The translations under genes were made by a program, and so were the position numbers. From Oryzibacter oryziterrae (GTDB lineage Bacteria > Pseudomonadota > Alphaproteobacteria > Rhizobiales > Pleomorphomonadaceae), in NCBI RefSeq assembly GCF_021864535.1, contig NZ_JAKJIC010000005.1, forward strand, positions 124,001 through 188,000: a DNA stretch of 64,000 nt, given 5' to 3'. The notes under the pieces were generated by a model, which had not been told where the DNA came from, did not search any database, and saw only the letters and a list, made by a program, of their open reading frames with translations. Positions 35,553-44,773 of this stretch are shown in pieces (the stretch's first letter is position 1; every line of letters begins with the position of its first letter).

Positions 35553-36936
35553 CGCGCTTGCCCTCACGGACCTTGCGCATCATCGTTTCCGACCAGCGCC
35601 GCGGCTTGGCCTCCATGGCAGCGATCTCGGCCGTAATGGCCTTTTCGCCAGCCGAAATGGTGTCGTCCGAACCGTAGTCCATCATGTATTCCATGAAGGA
35701 CGACAGGGCGTTGGGGCCGCACATCTCGCGGATCAGGCCGGGCTTGGCGAGATCCATGAAATCGGCGCCGGTGCGACCCATGCGATAGCAGGCCGTGCAG
35801 AAGGACGGCACATGGCCGCATTCGGCCACGTCGCGCACCACCTCGTCGAGGCTGCGATGATCGCCGCGGGTGAACTGCGCCGCCTGCTCCTCGGCCGGAG
35901 TCGCATAGCCGCCCGGATTGGTCCGGCTGCCACCCGAGATCTGCGACACGCCGAGCTCGAAGGTGGCGCGGCGCATTTCCGCGGTTTCGCGGGTCGACAT
36001 GATGATGCCCGTATAGGGCACAGCCAGCCTCAGGATCGCGACGATCTTCTTGAAGTCGTCGTCCGACACCATGTGCGGCGGGTTGATCGACACATCCGAC
36101 CCCACCGCCGGCTCCATGCGCGGCACCGAGATCGTATGGCAACCGACGCCGAACTTGTCCTCGAGATGACCGATATGCTGCATCAGCGCCAGCATCTCGA
36201 AGCGCCAGTCGGCAAGACCGAACAGTGGGCCGAGGCCCACGTCGTCGATGCCGGCTTCCATCGCCCGATCAATGGCGGTCGCGCGCCAGTCGAAGTCGGC
36301 CTTGGGGCCGTCGAGATGCATCTCCGCATAGGTCTTGCGATGATAGGTTTCCTGGAAAAGCTGATAGGTGCCGATCTGCGCCGCCTTCAGGTCGCGGAAC
36401 TGATCGGTGCTGAGCGGCGCCACGTTCACATTCACGCGGCGGATCTCCCCCCGACCGCGCTTGACCGAATAGATGCGTTCGATGGCGTCGAGCAGATACT
36501 GGAACCCGGATTTGGGGAAGGCCTCGCCGCCGATCAGCAGCATCCGCTTGTGCCCCTGATCGATGAGCGCCGCCGTCTCGGACTCGATCTCGTCGAGCGA
36601 CAGCGCCTTGCGATCGAGCTCCTTGTTGGAGCGACGGAAGGCGCAATAGACGCATTCATTGGTGCAGATGTTGGAGAAATAGAGCGGCGCAAACATCACG
36701 ATGCGCGGCCCGTAGATCTCATTCTTGGCGTAACGCGCCGCGTCGAACATTTCCGCCACGAGGTCGGGATCGCGCACGGTGCAGAGCGTGGCAACATCGC
36801 GTTCCGACAACCCCTTCAACTCGCGGGCCTTGGCCAGGATCTCCCGCACCTTTGCGGCGTCGGTGTCGCCGGTCATGGCGAGAGCGGACGTGATGCGAGC
36901 TTCGTCCAGCCAATCGGCGCGTTGAGTATTGGTCAC
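35539..36936 (-). CDS. hydG: [FeFe]-hydrogenase maturase HydG (tyrosine lyase)
   Basis: 465 residues from GTG 36936 (AAGGA upstream). The radical SAM motif is C91-TNEC95-VYC98 followed by AFRRSNKELDR. The C-terminal CX2CX22C that holds the auxiliary cluster is complete (FCTACYRMG to IREMCG). HydG cleaves tyrosine into p-cresol, CO and CN and forms an Fe(CO)2(CN) synthon. It is first in the operon with aspA and hydF. No hydrogenase structural gene is in the window. Confidence 0.94.
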   Translation of the reverse strand: MTNTQRADWLDEARITSALAMTGDTDAAKVREILAKARELKGLSERDVATLCTVRDPDLVAEMFDAARYAKNEIYGPRIVMFAPLYFSNICTNECVYCAFRRSNKELDRKALSLDEIESETAALIDQGHKRMLLIGGEAFPKSGFQYLLDAIERIYSVKRGRGEIRRVNVNVAPLSTDQFRDLKAAQIGTYQLFQETYHRKTYAEMHLDGPKADFDWRATAIDRAMEAGIDDVGLGPLFGLADWRFEMLALMQHIGHLEDKFGVGCHTISVPRMEPAVGSDVSINPPHMVSDDDFKKIVAILRLAVPYTGIIMSTRETAEMRRATFELGVSQISGGSRTNPGGYATPAEEQAAQFTRGDHRSLDEVVRDVAECGHVPSFCTACYRMGRTGADFMDLAKPGLIREMCGPNALSSFMEYMMDYGSDDTISAGEKAITAEIAAMEAKPRRWSETMMRKVREGKRDVFR

Positions 36937-37641
36937 GATCCTTGTCCTTTGCCAAAGTCCCTCGCGACCACCGCAGACACCACGTTTGTGTCCGGCCTGC
37001 CCGAGGAAGAGCGGGAATGAAGCCGCTTAGGTCGGCTCCCGGACTGCGTCCGGCGCGGAAATCGCGCGCCTCTCTTGCAAGGCCGCTGCGCCGCCGGCAG
37101 CCGAGCAAGCCGGCTGCAAGTCCTTGGATACACCATGCACCTTTGCGGCAGGATCCGACTTGCGCGAGATCAACTTTGCGAGCCGATTGCAGGAGCACGC
37201 CGTGGCAATGCGACACCAGCGGCTGCAGATATGAGCAAAAAACTCAGAAAATCAGGGAAGAAGCCCGGCCCGCCGGGCCTTACGCGGAAAACACATCCGC
37301 ATTCAACCGGATGAACCTGCCGATCGGCAGCTTGCGCGAGACGGGTGAACAGCCGACGCGGCTGCCCCACCCATGTTCATCAGAGACGACAAGACTCGGC
37401 CCCCTACGCAAAACCAGTTGGGGGCAGGTCCAGTATAGCGCCGGACGGCGCACGGCTACGCAAGAACTCATCGCCGACGCCCCTCAATTTGGGGGATTAT
37501 GGTTGCGATTCCGTTTCCAAGGAAAAGAAAGATTTCTCCCATATCTTGTACGGGAGTCCGCCGCAGCTACTGAATATGGGATCAACTGCCGGAACAGCCG
37601 ATTGACCCTCGCATTTTGCAAAGACTGCAGACGACGAGCGT
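36937..37641. other. 705-bp gene-free region upstream of hydG
   Basis: Open frames here have no recognisable similarity or ribosome sites and look like shadows. Present are a short GC hairpin (GCCCGG-CCCG-CCGGGC, 37263-37278), a GCCCCC/GGGGGC pair near 37400-37430, and one FNR-like half-conserved dyad at 37160-37173. It presumably contains the hydG promoter. Confidence 0.45.
37160..37173 (-). promoter_or_regulatory. FNR/FixK-like site upstream of hydG
   Basis: TTGCG-CGAG-ATCAA agrees with the TTGAT-N4-ATCAA consensus at 8 of 10 positions, 224 bp before hydG. Oxygen-dependent control is expected for these genes, but the distance is large and the match imperfect. Confidence 0.3.
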
Positions 37642-38100
37642 CTAGCTGTCGCCACCGCCGGCAAACTTGGCGCGCAATGCCATGCGTTCGGCCTGCGGCA
37701 CTTCCAGAAGGTCGGCGACGCGCCAGACCACATTGTCCTCGAACTCGTGGATCACACCGTCCGAAAAGGCGATCTCCCACATCAACTCGATCACATGAGC
37801 CCGGCCCGGCCCATCCAGCGACCGCTTGAGAACACTGGTAAAGCCGAAGAAATCGGCCTCTTCTTCAGCCCTGCGACGCGCTGTCTCGATCAGTTGATCC
37901 GCCTCTTCAGCCGTCATGTCGAAATTGCGCGACAGGGACTGGCGAAGAGCGCTCTTCTCATTGGGCAATACCCGTCCATCGACGGCAATCGTATGAATGA
38001 GCAGCGCCGCCGTCGCGACGCGTTCGTCGCTGAGATCCGGCTTGGCGCGGGCTCCGCGCAACTTCAGGTCTTCGAGAAGGGTCTTGAGAAGATCGAACAT
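37642..38100 (-). CDS. TerB-like (COG4103-type) cytoplasmic protein
   Basis: 152 residues, all-helical, with the TerB pattern of acidic helix pairs: ALLIHTIAVDGRVLPNEKSAL near residue 35 and IAFSDGVIHEFEDNVVWRVADLL near 110. Many such proteins are labelled tellurite-resistance TerB, but in Rhizobiales they are usually lone genes of unknown role. GAGGG precedes the ATG. Neighbours give no further clue. Family likeness is moderate; no tellurite function should be assumed. Confidence 0.75.
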   Translation of the reverse strand: MFDLLKTLLEDLKLRGARAKPDLSDERVATAALLIHTIAVDGRVLPNEKSALRQSLSRNFDMTAEEADQLIETARRRAEEEADFFGFTSVLKRSLDGPGRAHVIELMWEIAFSDGVIHEFEDNVVWRVADLLEVPQAERMALRAKFAGGGDS

Positions 38101-38303
38101 AGGCCCTCGTGCAAACGGGAACCGCGCCCCGTCCTGCCAAACTAGCAGAAGGCCCTACGGCTCCGGCGACGAAAGTGCACTGCTGCGGATTTTGCTGGCG
38201 AGGTGTGACAGCGCTGCTACGGCAGCCAGGGCACCAGTTCAGCCGCGTGACAGGTCATGCGACAATACTGGCCCTCACATCTTCAAGAGAGAGCCGTCCA
38301 GGC

Positions 38304-38588
38304 TCAATCGTCATAGTCGACGATCATGCGGATGATCTTCAGCGTCGCCGGATCGAACTTGCCGACAACTTTCTCCCCGCGCTCATTTTGCCCGTAGACC
38401 AGATAACAGCCATCGTCGGTCCGCACGCGCAGCACCTTCCAGCCGAGCGACTCGACCTGTGCGATCAGCGCATCGCGAGGCTGCCAATCGGACATGGGCA
38501 CGTCGCAATGCCGCTCATGCTCGGCATGCGCCGGCGACGCCAACACCACAGCCGCCACCACGCTGCCAATCAGGAAAAGCCTGTTCAC
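38304..38588 (-). CDS. Periplasmic PepSY-domain protein
   Basis: 94 residues from GTG 38588, chosen because GGAGG sits 5-6 bases upstream. A clean signal peptide ends at ASPAHA. The mature part is one PepSY domain (DALIAQVESLGWKVLRVRTDDGCYLVYGQNERGEKVVGKFDPAT). Small PepSY proteins of this kind are often encoded beside PhoPQ/QseBC-like two-component genes. Here the response-regulator gene is divergent and the spacer contains operator A, suggesting joint control. Confidence 0.8.
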   Translation of the reverse strand: MNRLFLIGSVVAAVVLASPAHAEHERHCDVPMSDWQPRDALIAQVESLGWKVLRVRTDDGCYLVYGQNERGEKVVGKFDPATLKIIRMIVDYDD

Positions 38589-38712
38589 GCTCGCCTCCAC
38601 CCAAAACTAACTCATACATACATTGTAACGGCTCCGCATAGAAGCCGAGGTCGTGTCGGGGCAACCCCACCTTGCTATTTCACGCCCCAGGAGCCAACAC
38701 TGCCACAACGGC

Positions 38713-38761
38713 CTGACGACAAGCTGAACCGATTTGAGCTTCATTTTCAGCTGGCTGTCAG
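38713..38761. promoter_or_regulatory. Palindromic 49-bp operator A
   Basis: CTGAC-N6-CTGAA-N17-TTCAG-N6-GTCAG, located 66 bp before the response-regulator start and 125 bp before the PepSY gene. Each arm is an 11-bp-period direct repeat, as expected for an OmpR-family dimer. Operator B at 40899-40947 has the same geometry. Confidence 0.7.
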
Positions 38762-38826
38762 CAAATCGCTGGAATGGTCGTTCCTGGCCGGCACAGACTT
38801 GACCGGGACAAGGCAAGGGGAACGCG

Positions 38827-39494
<668 letters not shown>

Positions 39495-39498
<4 letters not shown>

Positions 39499-40877
39499 GA
39501 CGCGCCGGCCCGCCCCGCAGCAGCTTGCAGCGCCGCCTCAGCCTCGGCCTCGTCGCCGGTGTCACACTGTTGTGGCTGGCCGCCACCGGCGCCGCCAGTT
39601 TCGTCGTTCGCCATGAGATCGACGAGGTCTTCGATGGCGCCCTGCAGTCGATTGCGCAGCGCGTCCTGCCACTTGCCTATGGCGAATGGCTGAACCGGGA
39701 GAACTCGCCTCTCGACGACACCCCGGTGCAGACCATCGCCTCGGCGACCGACGGCGACGAATACATCTCCTACGTGGTCCGGGACAGCAAGGGTGTCGTG
39801 CTCATGCAGTCGCGCGACAGCGTCGGCACGCCCTTCCCCGACAATCTCGCCCCGGGCTTCCACAATGGTCCGGGCTATCGCTATTTCACCGTCGGCGCCG
39901 TACGGGGCACACTGTTTGTCACCACGCTCGAGACCCCGGGACATCGGCAGTCGACGGTGTGGCGTGCCATTCGCTCCCTCATCTGGCCGCTTTTCGGCCT
40001 GATACCCTTGAGCCTGATCGGCGTCTGGGGCGTCACCCGCTTCACGCTGCGCCCTCTGATCGCCTTCCGCACCGAGATCGAAGCGCGCGGCGACGGCAAT
40101 CTCAGCGCCGTCACCACCGCAGCGCTGCCCGCCGAGATCCGGCCGCTCGCGGTCGCCGTCAACCACCTGCTGCAGCGTCTGCGTCACACCTTGGAGGCCG
40201 AGCGCAGCTTCACTGCCAACAGTGCGCATGAACTGCGCACGCCCGTCGCCGCGGCTTTGGCCCAGACGCAGCGGCTGATCAGCGAACTCGACGAAGGGCC
40301 TGGTCGCGAGCGCGCCCGCGCCATCGCCTCAGCCCTCAAGCGCCTGGCACGCCTGTCGGAAAAGCTGATGCAGCTGGCCAAGGCGGAAGGCGGCAGCCTG
40401 ATCGGCGAGCGGGCCGAAGATATGGTGGTGGTCCTGCGATATGTTCTGGAAGACAGCAATCGGGAGCATGACGCCGCCGACCGCTTGATCGTGACGCTGC
40501 CGCAATCGGGACGCGCGCTTTCGATCATCGACGCTGATGCCTTCGCCGTCCTGGCGCGCAACCTCGTCGAGAACGCGCTGAAACATGCGCCGATCGATTC
40601 GGAGGTACAGGTGACGCTTGGTGAAGACCTGGCCTTCGAGGTTTCCAACGAATGCCCGGCCATCGCCCCCGACGTCGTCGATCGGCTGCGCCGCCCGTTT
40701 GAGCGGGGGGTCACGGAGGCCAATGGCGCCGGCCTGGGCCTTGCAATTGCCGACGCTGTTGCGCGCGGCGCCGGCTCCGCGCTGGAAATCTTCTCCCCGC
40801 GCCCCGGCAAGTCCGACGGTTTTCTCGCCCGCGTGGTGCTGCCGCGCGACCGGAAATCCAGCCAGATGCAACCGTAA
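39495..40877 (+). CDS. Sensor histidine kinase (QseC-like)
   Basis: 460 residues. Two transmembrane helices (about 15-37 and 165-185) flank a ~125-residue periplasmic sensor. A HAMP-like linker is followed by the H box FTANSAHELRTPVAAA, the N box ARNLVENALKHAP and the G box GLGLAIADAV. The ATP-lid region is short. It partners the response regulator whose gene overlaps by 4 bases. The signal is unknown; iron or redox state would fit the flavin-reductase operon that follows. Confidence 0.88.
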
Positions 40878-40898
40878 CCGTTACAGATTTATACGAAG

Positions 40899-40947
40899 CT
40901 GACGGCAAGCTGAACGAAATTTCTGCGTTCCTTCAGGTCCTTGTCAG
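40899..40947. promoter_or_regulatory. Palindromic 49-bp operator B
   Basis: CTGAC-N6-CTGAA-N17-TTCAG-N6-GTCAG, the same frame and total length as operator A. It starts 22 bases after the kinase stop and ends 48 bp before the DUF2271 ATG, so the reductase operon can be driven separately. Confidence 0.7.
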
Positions 40948-40995
40948 TTTGATGCGTCAAGGTCCGGGCATTCGATGACCACCCCGGAGTCCCTG

Positions 40996-41466
40996 ATGAA
41001 CCCCACCCCCATCGCGCTCGGCCTTGCCGCTGCCTTTGTCCTGCCCACAATCGCTGAAGCGCGCAGCGTCACGCTGACCACCACCATCAAGAGCTATTGG
41101 GGCAACAATGCCTACATGGCCATCTACGTCACCGACGCGCAGGGCAATCTCAAGTCGACCCTCGATCTCTCGGGCAGTCGCGGCAAGTATTTTCGCCACC
41201 TGCGCGACTGGACGCGTGCCCGAGCCCATGGTCCGACCGGCGTTGACGGCGTGACCGGAGCCAGCGTCGGTCCCGGCAAAACGCTGAAGGTGAAGGTCGA
41301 CGTCGCCGATGCCCTGATCGACGCCGGCTACGAGATCCACATCGACACGGCCGCAGAAGACGGCAACGATTTCCCCTCCGACGTGGTGGTTCCGCTCACC
41401 AGCGCCAGCGCCGGCAAGGCCGTGTCGGGTGCTGGCTACGTCTCTGCGTTCCAGTTCGACATGTAA
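40996..41466 (+). CDS. DUF2271-type exported protein, probable ApbE flavinylation substrate
   Basis: 156 residues from ATG 40996 (GGAG 7 bases upstream; an in-frame ATG at 40975 is less likely). The signal peptide ends at TIAEA. The mature protein is a small beta-rich domain (TTTIKSYWGNNAYMAIYVTDAQGNL). Residues 84-90 read DGVTGAS, close to the Dxx(S/T)GA(T/S) motif to which ApbE attaches FMN in NqrC/RnfG, making S90 the candidate site. With the reductase and apbE downstream it is probably the periplasmic flavin carrier. Confidence 0.78.
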   Translation: MNPTPIALGLAAAFVLPTIAEARSVTLTTTIKSYWGNNAYMAIYVTDAQGNLKSTLDLSGSRGKYFRHLRDWTRARAHGPTGVDGVTGASVGPGKTLKVKVDVADALIDAGYEIHIDTAAEDGNDFPSDVVVPLTSASAGKAVSGAGYVSAFQFDM

Positions 41467-41511
41467 TCCTAGCCCCTGAAGAACGTGACCGCCTCACGCC
41501 GGAGTTCCCTG

Positions 41512-43728
41512 ATGTTGCGCGTATTGCATTCCGTTCCCGGCCTCGTTGTCGGCCTCATTCTTCTGGTGCTCTCCGTTTCCGGGGCCGTCCTTTCGGCAAA
41601 TCCGGCCCTGGAGCGCGCCGGCATCTCCCTCTCTGCCCCGAGGGAGATGTCGGTCGCGGCCGTCGCGGAAGCCGCTCTTTCGCGCCATGACGAAATCGAT
41701 CACATCGAACGCAAGCCGTCCGGACTGATCCTCGTCCACTACTTCGACGCCGGCGTGGCCGGCATTGAACAGGTCGATCCGGCAACCGGAGCGGTTCTCG
41801 GTCCCTATCAGCCCTCCACCACTGTCCAGTTCATCACCGATTTGCACCGGGCCCTGCTCCTCGGCGATAACGGCCGCATCGGGGCCGGCATCGGGGCCGG
41901 TGCCATGGTGATCCTGACGATCTCCGGCGCTTTCCTGCTCGCAGGCCGCCTCGGCGGCTGGCGGGCCATCCTGCGTCCGATCCGTGGCAGCCGCACGCAG
42001 CGACTGCACGGCGAACTGGCGCGTTTTGCCATCATCGGCCTGCTGCTGAGCGGCCTGACCGGCTGCTACATGACAGCTACGACCTTCGAGCTGGTCGACG
42101 ATGGGAGCACGACCGAAGCCACAGCGCCCGAAGTTACCACCAGTGGGCCCGCCGCCCCGGTCGGTTCGCTCGCTGCCCTCAAGACCGTCGACATCAACGC
42201 CTTGCGCGAACTGGACTTCCCCTACGCCGGCGACCCCACCGACATCTACACGCTGATCACGGCCGACGGCACCAGCTATGTCGATGGCGCCAACGGCACC
42301 ACGCTGAGCTTCGAACCCGCTCCGCTCGCCAAGCGCATCTATGAAACCATCTACATGCTGCACACCGGCGAAGGCCTCTGGCAGCTGGGCCTGGTGCTTG
42401 GCCTCTCCGCCGCCACCGTGCCGCTGCTCGCCTTCACGGGAACGCTGATCTGGTGGCGCCGCCGTGCTGCCCTGCCGCGGATTCGCCACAACGCCAAGCC
42501 CCAGGCCGCCGACACCGTCATTCTGGTCGGCAGCGAAGGCAACAGCACCTGGGGCTTTGCCGCCGCCTTGCACGCCGAACTGACGCGTCATGGCCTCAAG
42601 GTTCACACCGCCCCCATGAATGCCCTGGCCCGGGACTATGCCCGCGCCGAGCGCCTCCTCGTGCTGACCGCCACCTATGGCGACGGTGCAGCCCCCGCCT
42701 CAGCGAAGAACTTCCTGTCGCGCCTCACCCATTTCCGGGGACGCATGCCCGTGGCCGTTCTCGGCTTCGGCGACCGCAGCTTCACCCATTTCTGCCGCTT
42801 TGCAACGGAAGTGGAAGGAGCCCTTGCCGACAAAGGCATGCCCGCCCTCGTGAACTATTGCCAGGTTGACCGCAAGTCCTCGCAGGAGTTTGCCCGCTGG
42901 GGCCTCGAACTCGGCGCCGCCCTCGGTCTCGACCTGACGCTCGAACATGTCGCTGCCCTGCCCAAGACCCAGGCGCTCGAACTGATCGGCCGCCAGCTCT
43001 ACGGCACCGACATCGGGGCGCCAACCGCCATCCTGCGTTTTGCCGTCCCCCGTCCCGCCCGCACCGACAGCCTGTGGAAGCTCGTCTTCGGTCGTCGCCT
43101 GCCGGTCTTCGAAGCCGGTGACCTGGTCGGCATTCTGCCGCCGGGCTCCACGGTGCCGCGCTTCTATTCGCTGGCCTCGTCCTCCAGCGACGGCGTCCTG
43201 GAAATCTGCGTTCGTCTGCAGCCGGGGGGCCTCTGCTCAAGCTATCTGCATGGCCTGCGCCGCGGCGACAGCATTGAAATGTTCATTCGCGACAATCCCA
43301 CCTTCCGCCCGGTCACCGGTACCGCACCGCTGGTGCTGGTCGGTGCTGGCGCCGGCATCGGCCCGCTCGCAGGCTTCATCCGCCGCAACGATGCCGGTCG
43401 GCCGGTACACCTCTACTGGGGTGGTCGCGCGCCCCATTCGGACTTCCTCTACCGCGAAGAACTGGAAGACCATCTCGCCGGCAACCGCCTGACCTCGCTC
43501 AACACCGCCTTCTCGCGCATTCCCGGCGGCGGCTATGTGCAGGACCGGTTGATTGCCGACCAGCATGCCCTGCGCGATCTCATTGATCGCGGCGCGCAGA
43601 TCCTTGTGTGCGGTGGGCGTGACATGGCCGCCGGCGTGTCGCAGGCAATCGAGGACGTTGTCGGACCGCTCGGCCTCGATCTTCAGATGCTGAAGGCACG
43701 CGGCCAGTATGTCGAGGACGTCTACTGA
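41512..43728 (+). CDS. PepSY-membrane / flavodoxin / ferredoxin-reductase fusion protein
   Basis: 738 residues from ATG 41512 (GGAG upstream; the GTG at 41485 lacks one). An N-terminal PepSY-associated membrane part (helices near 10-30, 130-150, 180-200, 290-320, with PepSY-like loops) is followed by a flavodoxin domain (VILVGSEGNSTWGFAAAL, then VLTATYGDG and VLGFGDRSFTHFC). A CysJ/NOS-type FAD-NAD(P)H reductase completes it (RFYSLASSS, GLCSSYLHGL, VGAGAGIGPLAGF, YWGGRAPHSDFLY). It should carry electrons from NADPH through FAD and FMN to the membrane and on to the periplasmic flavoprotein. Confidence 0.88.
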   Translation: MLRVLHSVPGLVVGLILLVLSVSGAVLSANPALERAGISLSAPREMSVAAVAEAALSRHDEIDHIERKPSGLILVHYFDAGVAGIEQVDPATGAVLGPYQPSTTVQFITDLHRALLLGDNGRIGAGIGAGAMVILTISGAFLLAGRLGGWRAILRPIRGSRTQRLHGELARFAIIGLLLSGLTGCYMTATTFELVDDGSTTEATAPEVTTSGPAAPVGSLAALKTVDINALRELDFPYAGDPTDIYTLITADGTSYVDGANGTTLSFEPAPLAKRIYETIYMLHTGEGLWQLGLVLGLSAATVPLLAFTGTLIWWRRRAALPRIRHNAKPQAADTVILVGSEGNSTWGFAAALHAELTRHGLKVHTAPMNALARDYARAERLLVLTATYGDGAAPASAKNFLSRLTHFRGRMPVAVLGFGDRSFTHFCRFATEVEGALADKGMPALVNYCQVDRKSSQEFARWGLELGAALGLDLTLEHVAALPKTQALELIGRQLYGTDIGAPTAILRFAVPRPARTDSLWKLVFGRRLPVFEAGDLVGILPPGSTVPRFYSLASSSSDGVLEICVRLQPGGLCSSYLHGLRRGDSIEMFIRDNPTFRPVTGTAPLVLVGAGAGIGPLAGFIRRNDAGRPVHLYWGGRAPHSDFLYREELEDHLAGNRLTSLNTAFSRIPGGGYVQDRLIADQHALRDLIDRGAQILVCGGRDMAAGVSQAIEDVVGPLGLDLQMLKARGQYVEDVY

Positions 43729-43729
43729 C

Positions 43730-44650
43730 ATGACCGACCTCAAGCGTTACATGCTGAACGGTCCGACCATGGGATCGCGTTTCAGCGCCGTGTTCTACGC
43801 CGCGCCCGATCTCGATACCGCTCCGCTTGGTCAGGCTCTCGCGGACGCTGCCGAGCGGGTCGAGCAGCAGATGTCGACCTTTCGCCCCAGCTCGGACCTC
43901 AACCGGATCAATCGCGCCGCGATCGGTGAATGGCTCGACATCCCAACTGAGCTGACGACGGTCCTCGCCCGCGCGCTGGAGATCGGCGAGCTCTCCGGCG
44001 GCGTCTTCAACATCGGTGTCGGCGACATCGTGACGGCCTGGGGCTTTGGTGCCGGTCGCGGCCAACGCGACCAAGCCAACCTGTCCAGCCGCGGAGACGT
44101 CGCCCTGCGACCTGTTGCAAGGACCCTGGAGCTGCGCGCCAGGGAAAGACAGGTGCGAAAGCTGGCCCCCTTGACGCTCGACCTTTCGGGCATCGCCAAG
44201 GGGTTTGGCGTCGACGAACTCGGGCGCGTGATGGACGCTTTCGGCCACGCATCCTGGCTGGTCGGCATCGACGGAGAAATGGCCGGCCGCGGCCTCAAGC
44301 CCGACGGCTCGCCCTGGGCTGTTGCCCATGAGCGTCCCGAACGCGGCATCCGCACGGCCATGGGGGTGCTGGAACTTTCCGATGCTGCCGTGGCCACATC
44401 CGGCAATTATCGGCATTTCATTGACGTGGACGGCAAGAGCCTCTCCCATACGGTCGACCCACGTAGCGGCCGCCTTCTGGAAGGCGGACTTGCCTCAGCC
44501 ACCGTTCTCGCGCGCTCCTGCATGGATGCCGACGCCTGGGCCACCGTGTTGATGGTTTTAGGTGAGGCAGAAGGCTTGGCGCTGGCCGAAAGGCTCGGCA
44601 TGAAGGCGATCCTGGTGTCGCCGGACCTGAATGTCGTCTCGACCCTGTAG
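43730..44650 (+). CDS. apbE: FAD:protein FMN transferase ApbE
   Basis: 306 residues. Family motifs are GPTMGSRFSA, STFRPSSDLNRIN, LDLSGIAKGFGVDELGRVM and SGNYRHFIDVDGKSLSHTVDPRSG, with a Mg-site Asp in MDADAWATVLMVLG. ApbE moves FMN from FAD onto Thr/Ser of target proteins, here most likely the DUF2271 protein of the same operon. It starts 1 base after the reductase stop. There is no signal peptide or lipobox, unlike most Gram-negative ApbE, so flavinylation may occur in the cytoplasm. Confidence 0.9.
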   Translation: MTDLKRYMLNGPTMGSRFSAVFYAAPDLDTAPLGQALADAAERVEQQMSTFRPSSDLNRINRAAIGEWLDIPTELTTVLARALEIGELSGGVFNIGVGDIVTAWGFGAGRGQRDQANLSSRGDVALRPVARTLELRARERQVRKLAPLTLDLSGIAKGFGVDELGRVMDAFGHASWLVGIDGEMAGRGLKPDGSPWAVAHERPERGIRTAMGVLELSDAAVATSGNYRHFIDVDGKSLSHTVDPRSGRLLEGGLASATVLARSCMDADAWATVLMVLGEAEGLALAERLGMKAILVSPDLNVVSTL

Positions 44651-44773
44651 AGGTGTTCGGGCCATGAGCTCCTCGTGACACGTTCGCGCCGGCGACCCAT
44701 TGTTCTTTCGTCATATATCTGACATGGCCTCTTCAGAAGCTGCCGGCTGAAACCGAATGCCCTGAGGATGCCC

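Noticed and set aside
37642-38100. Tellurite-resistance function for the TerB-like protein
   Set aside because: No other ter genes are nearby and single TerB-like genes are widespread without such a role.
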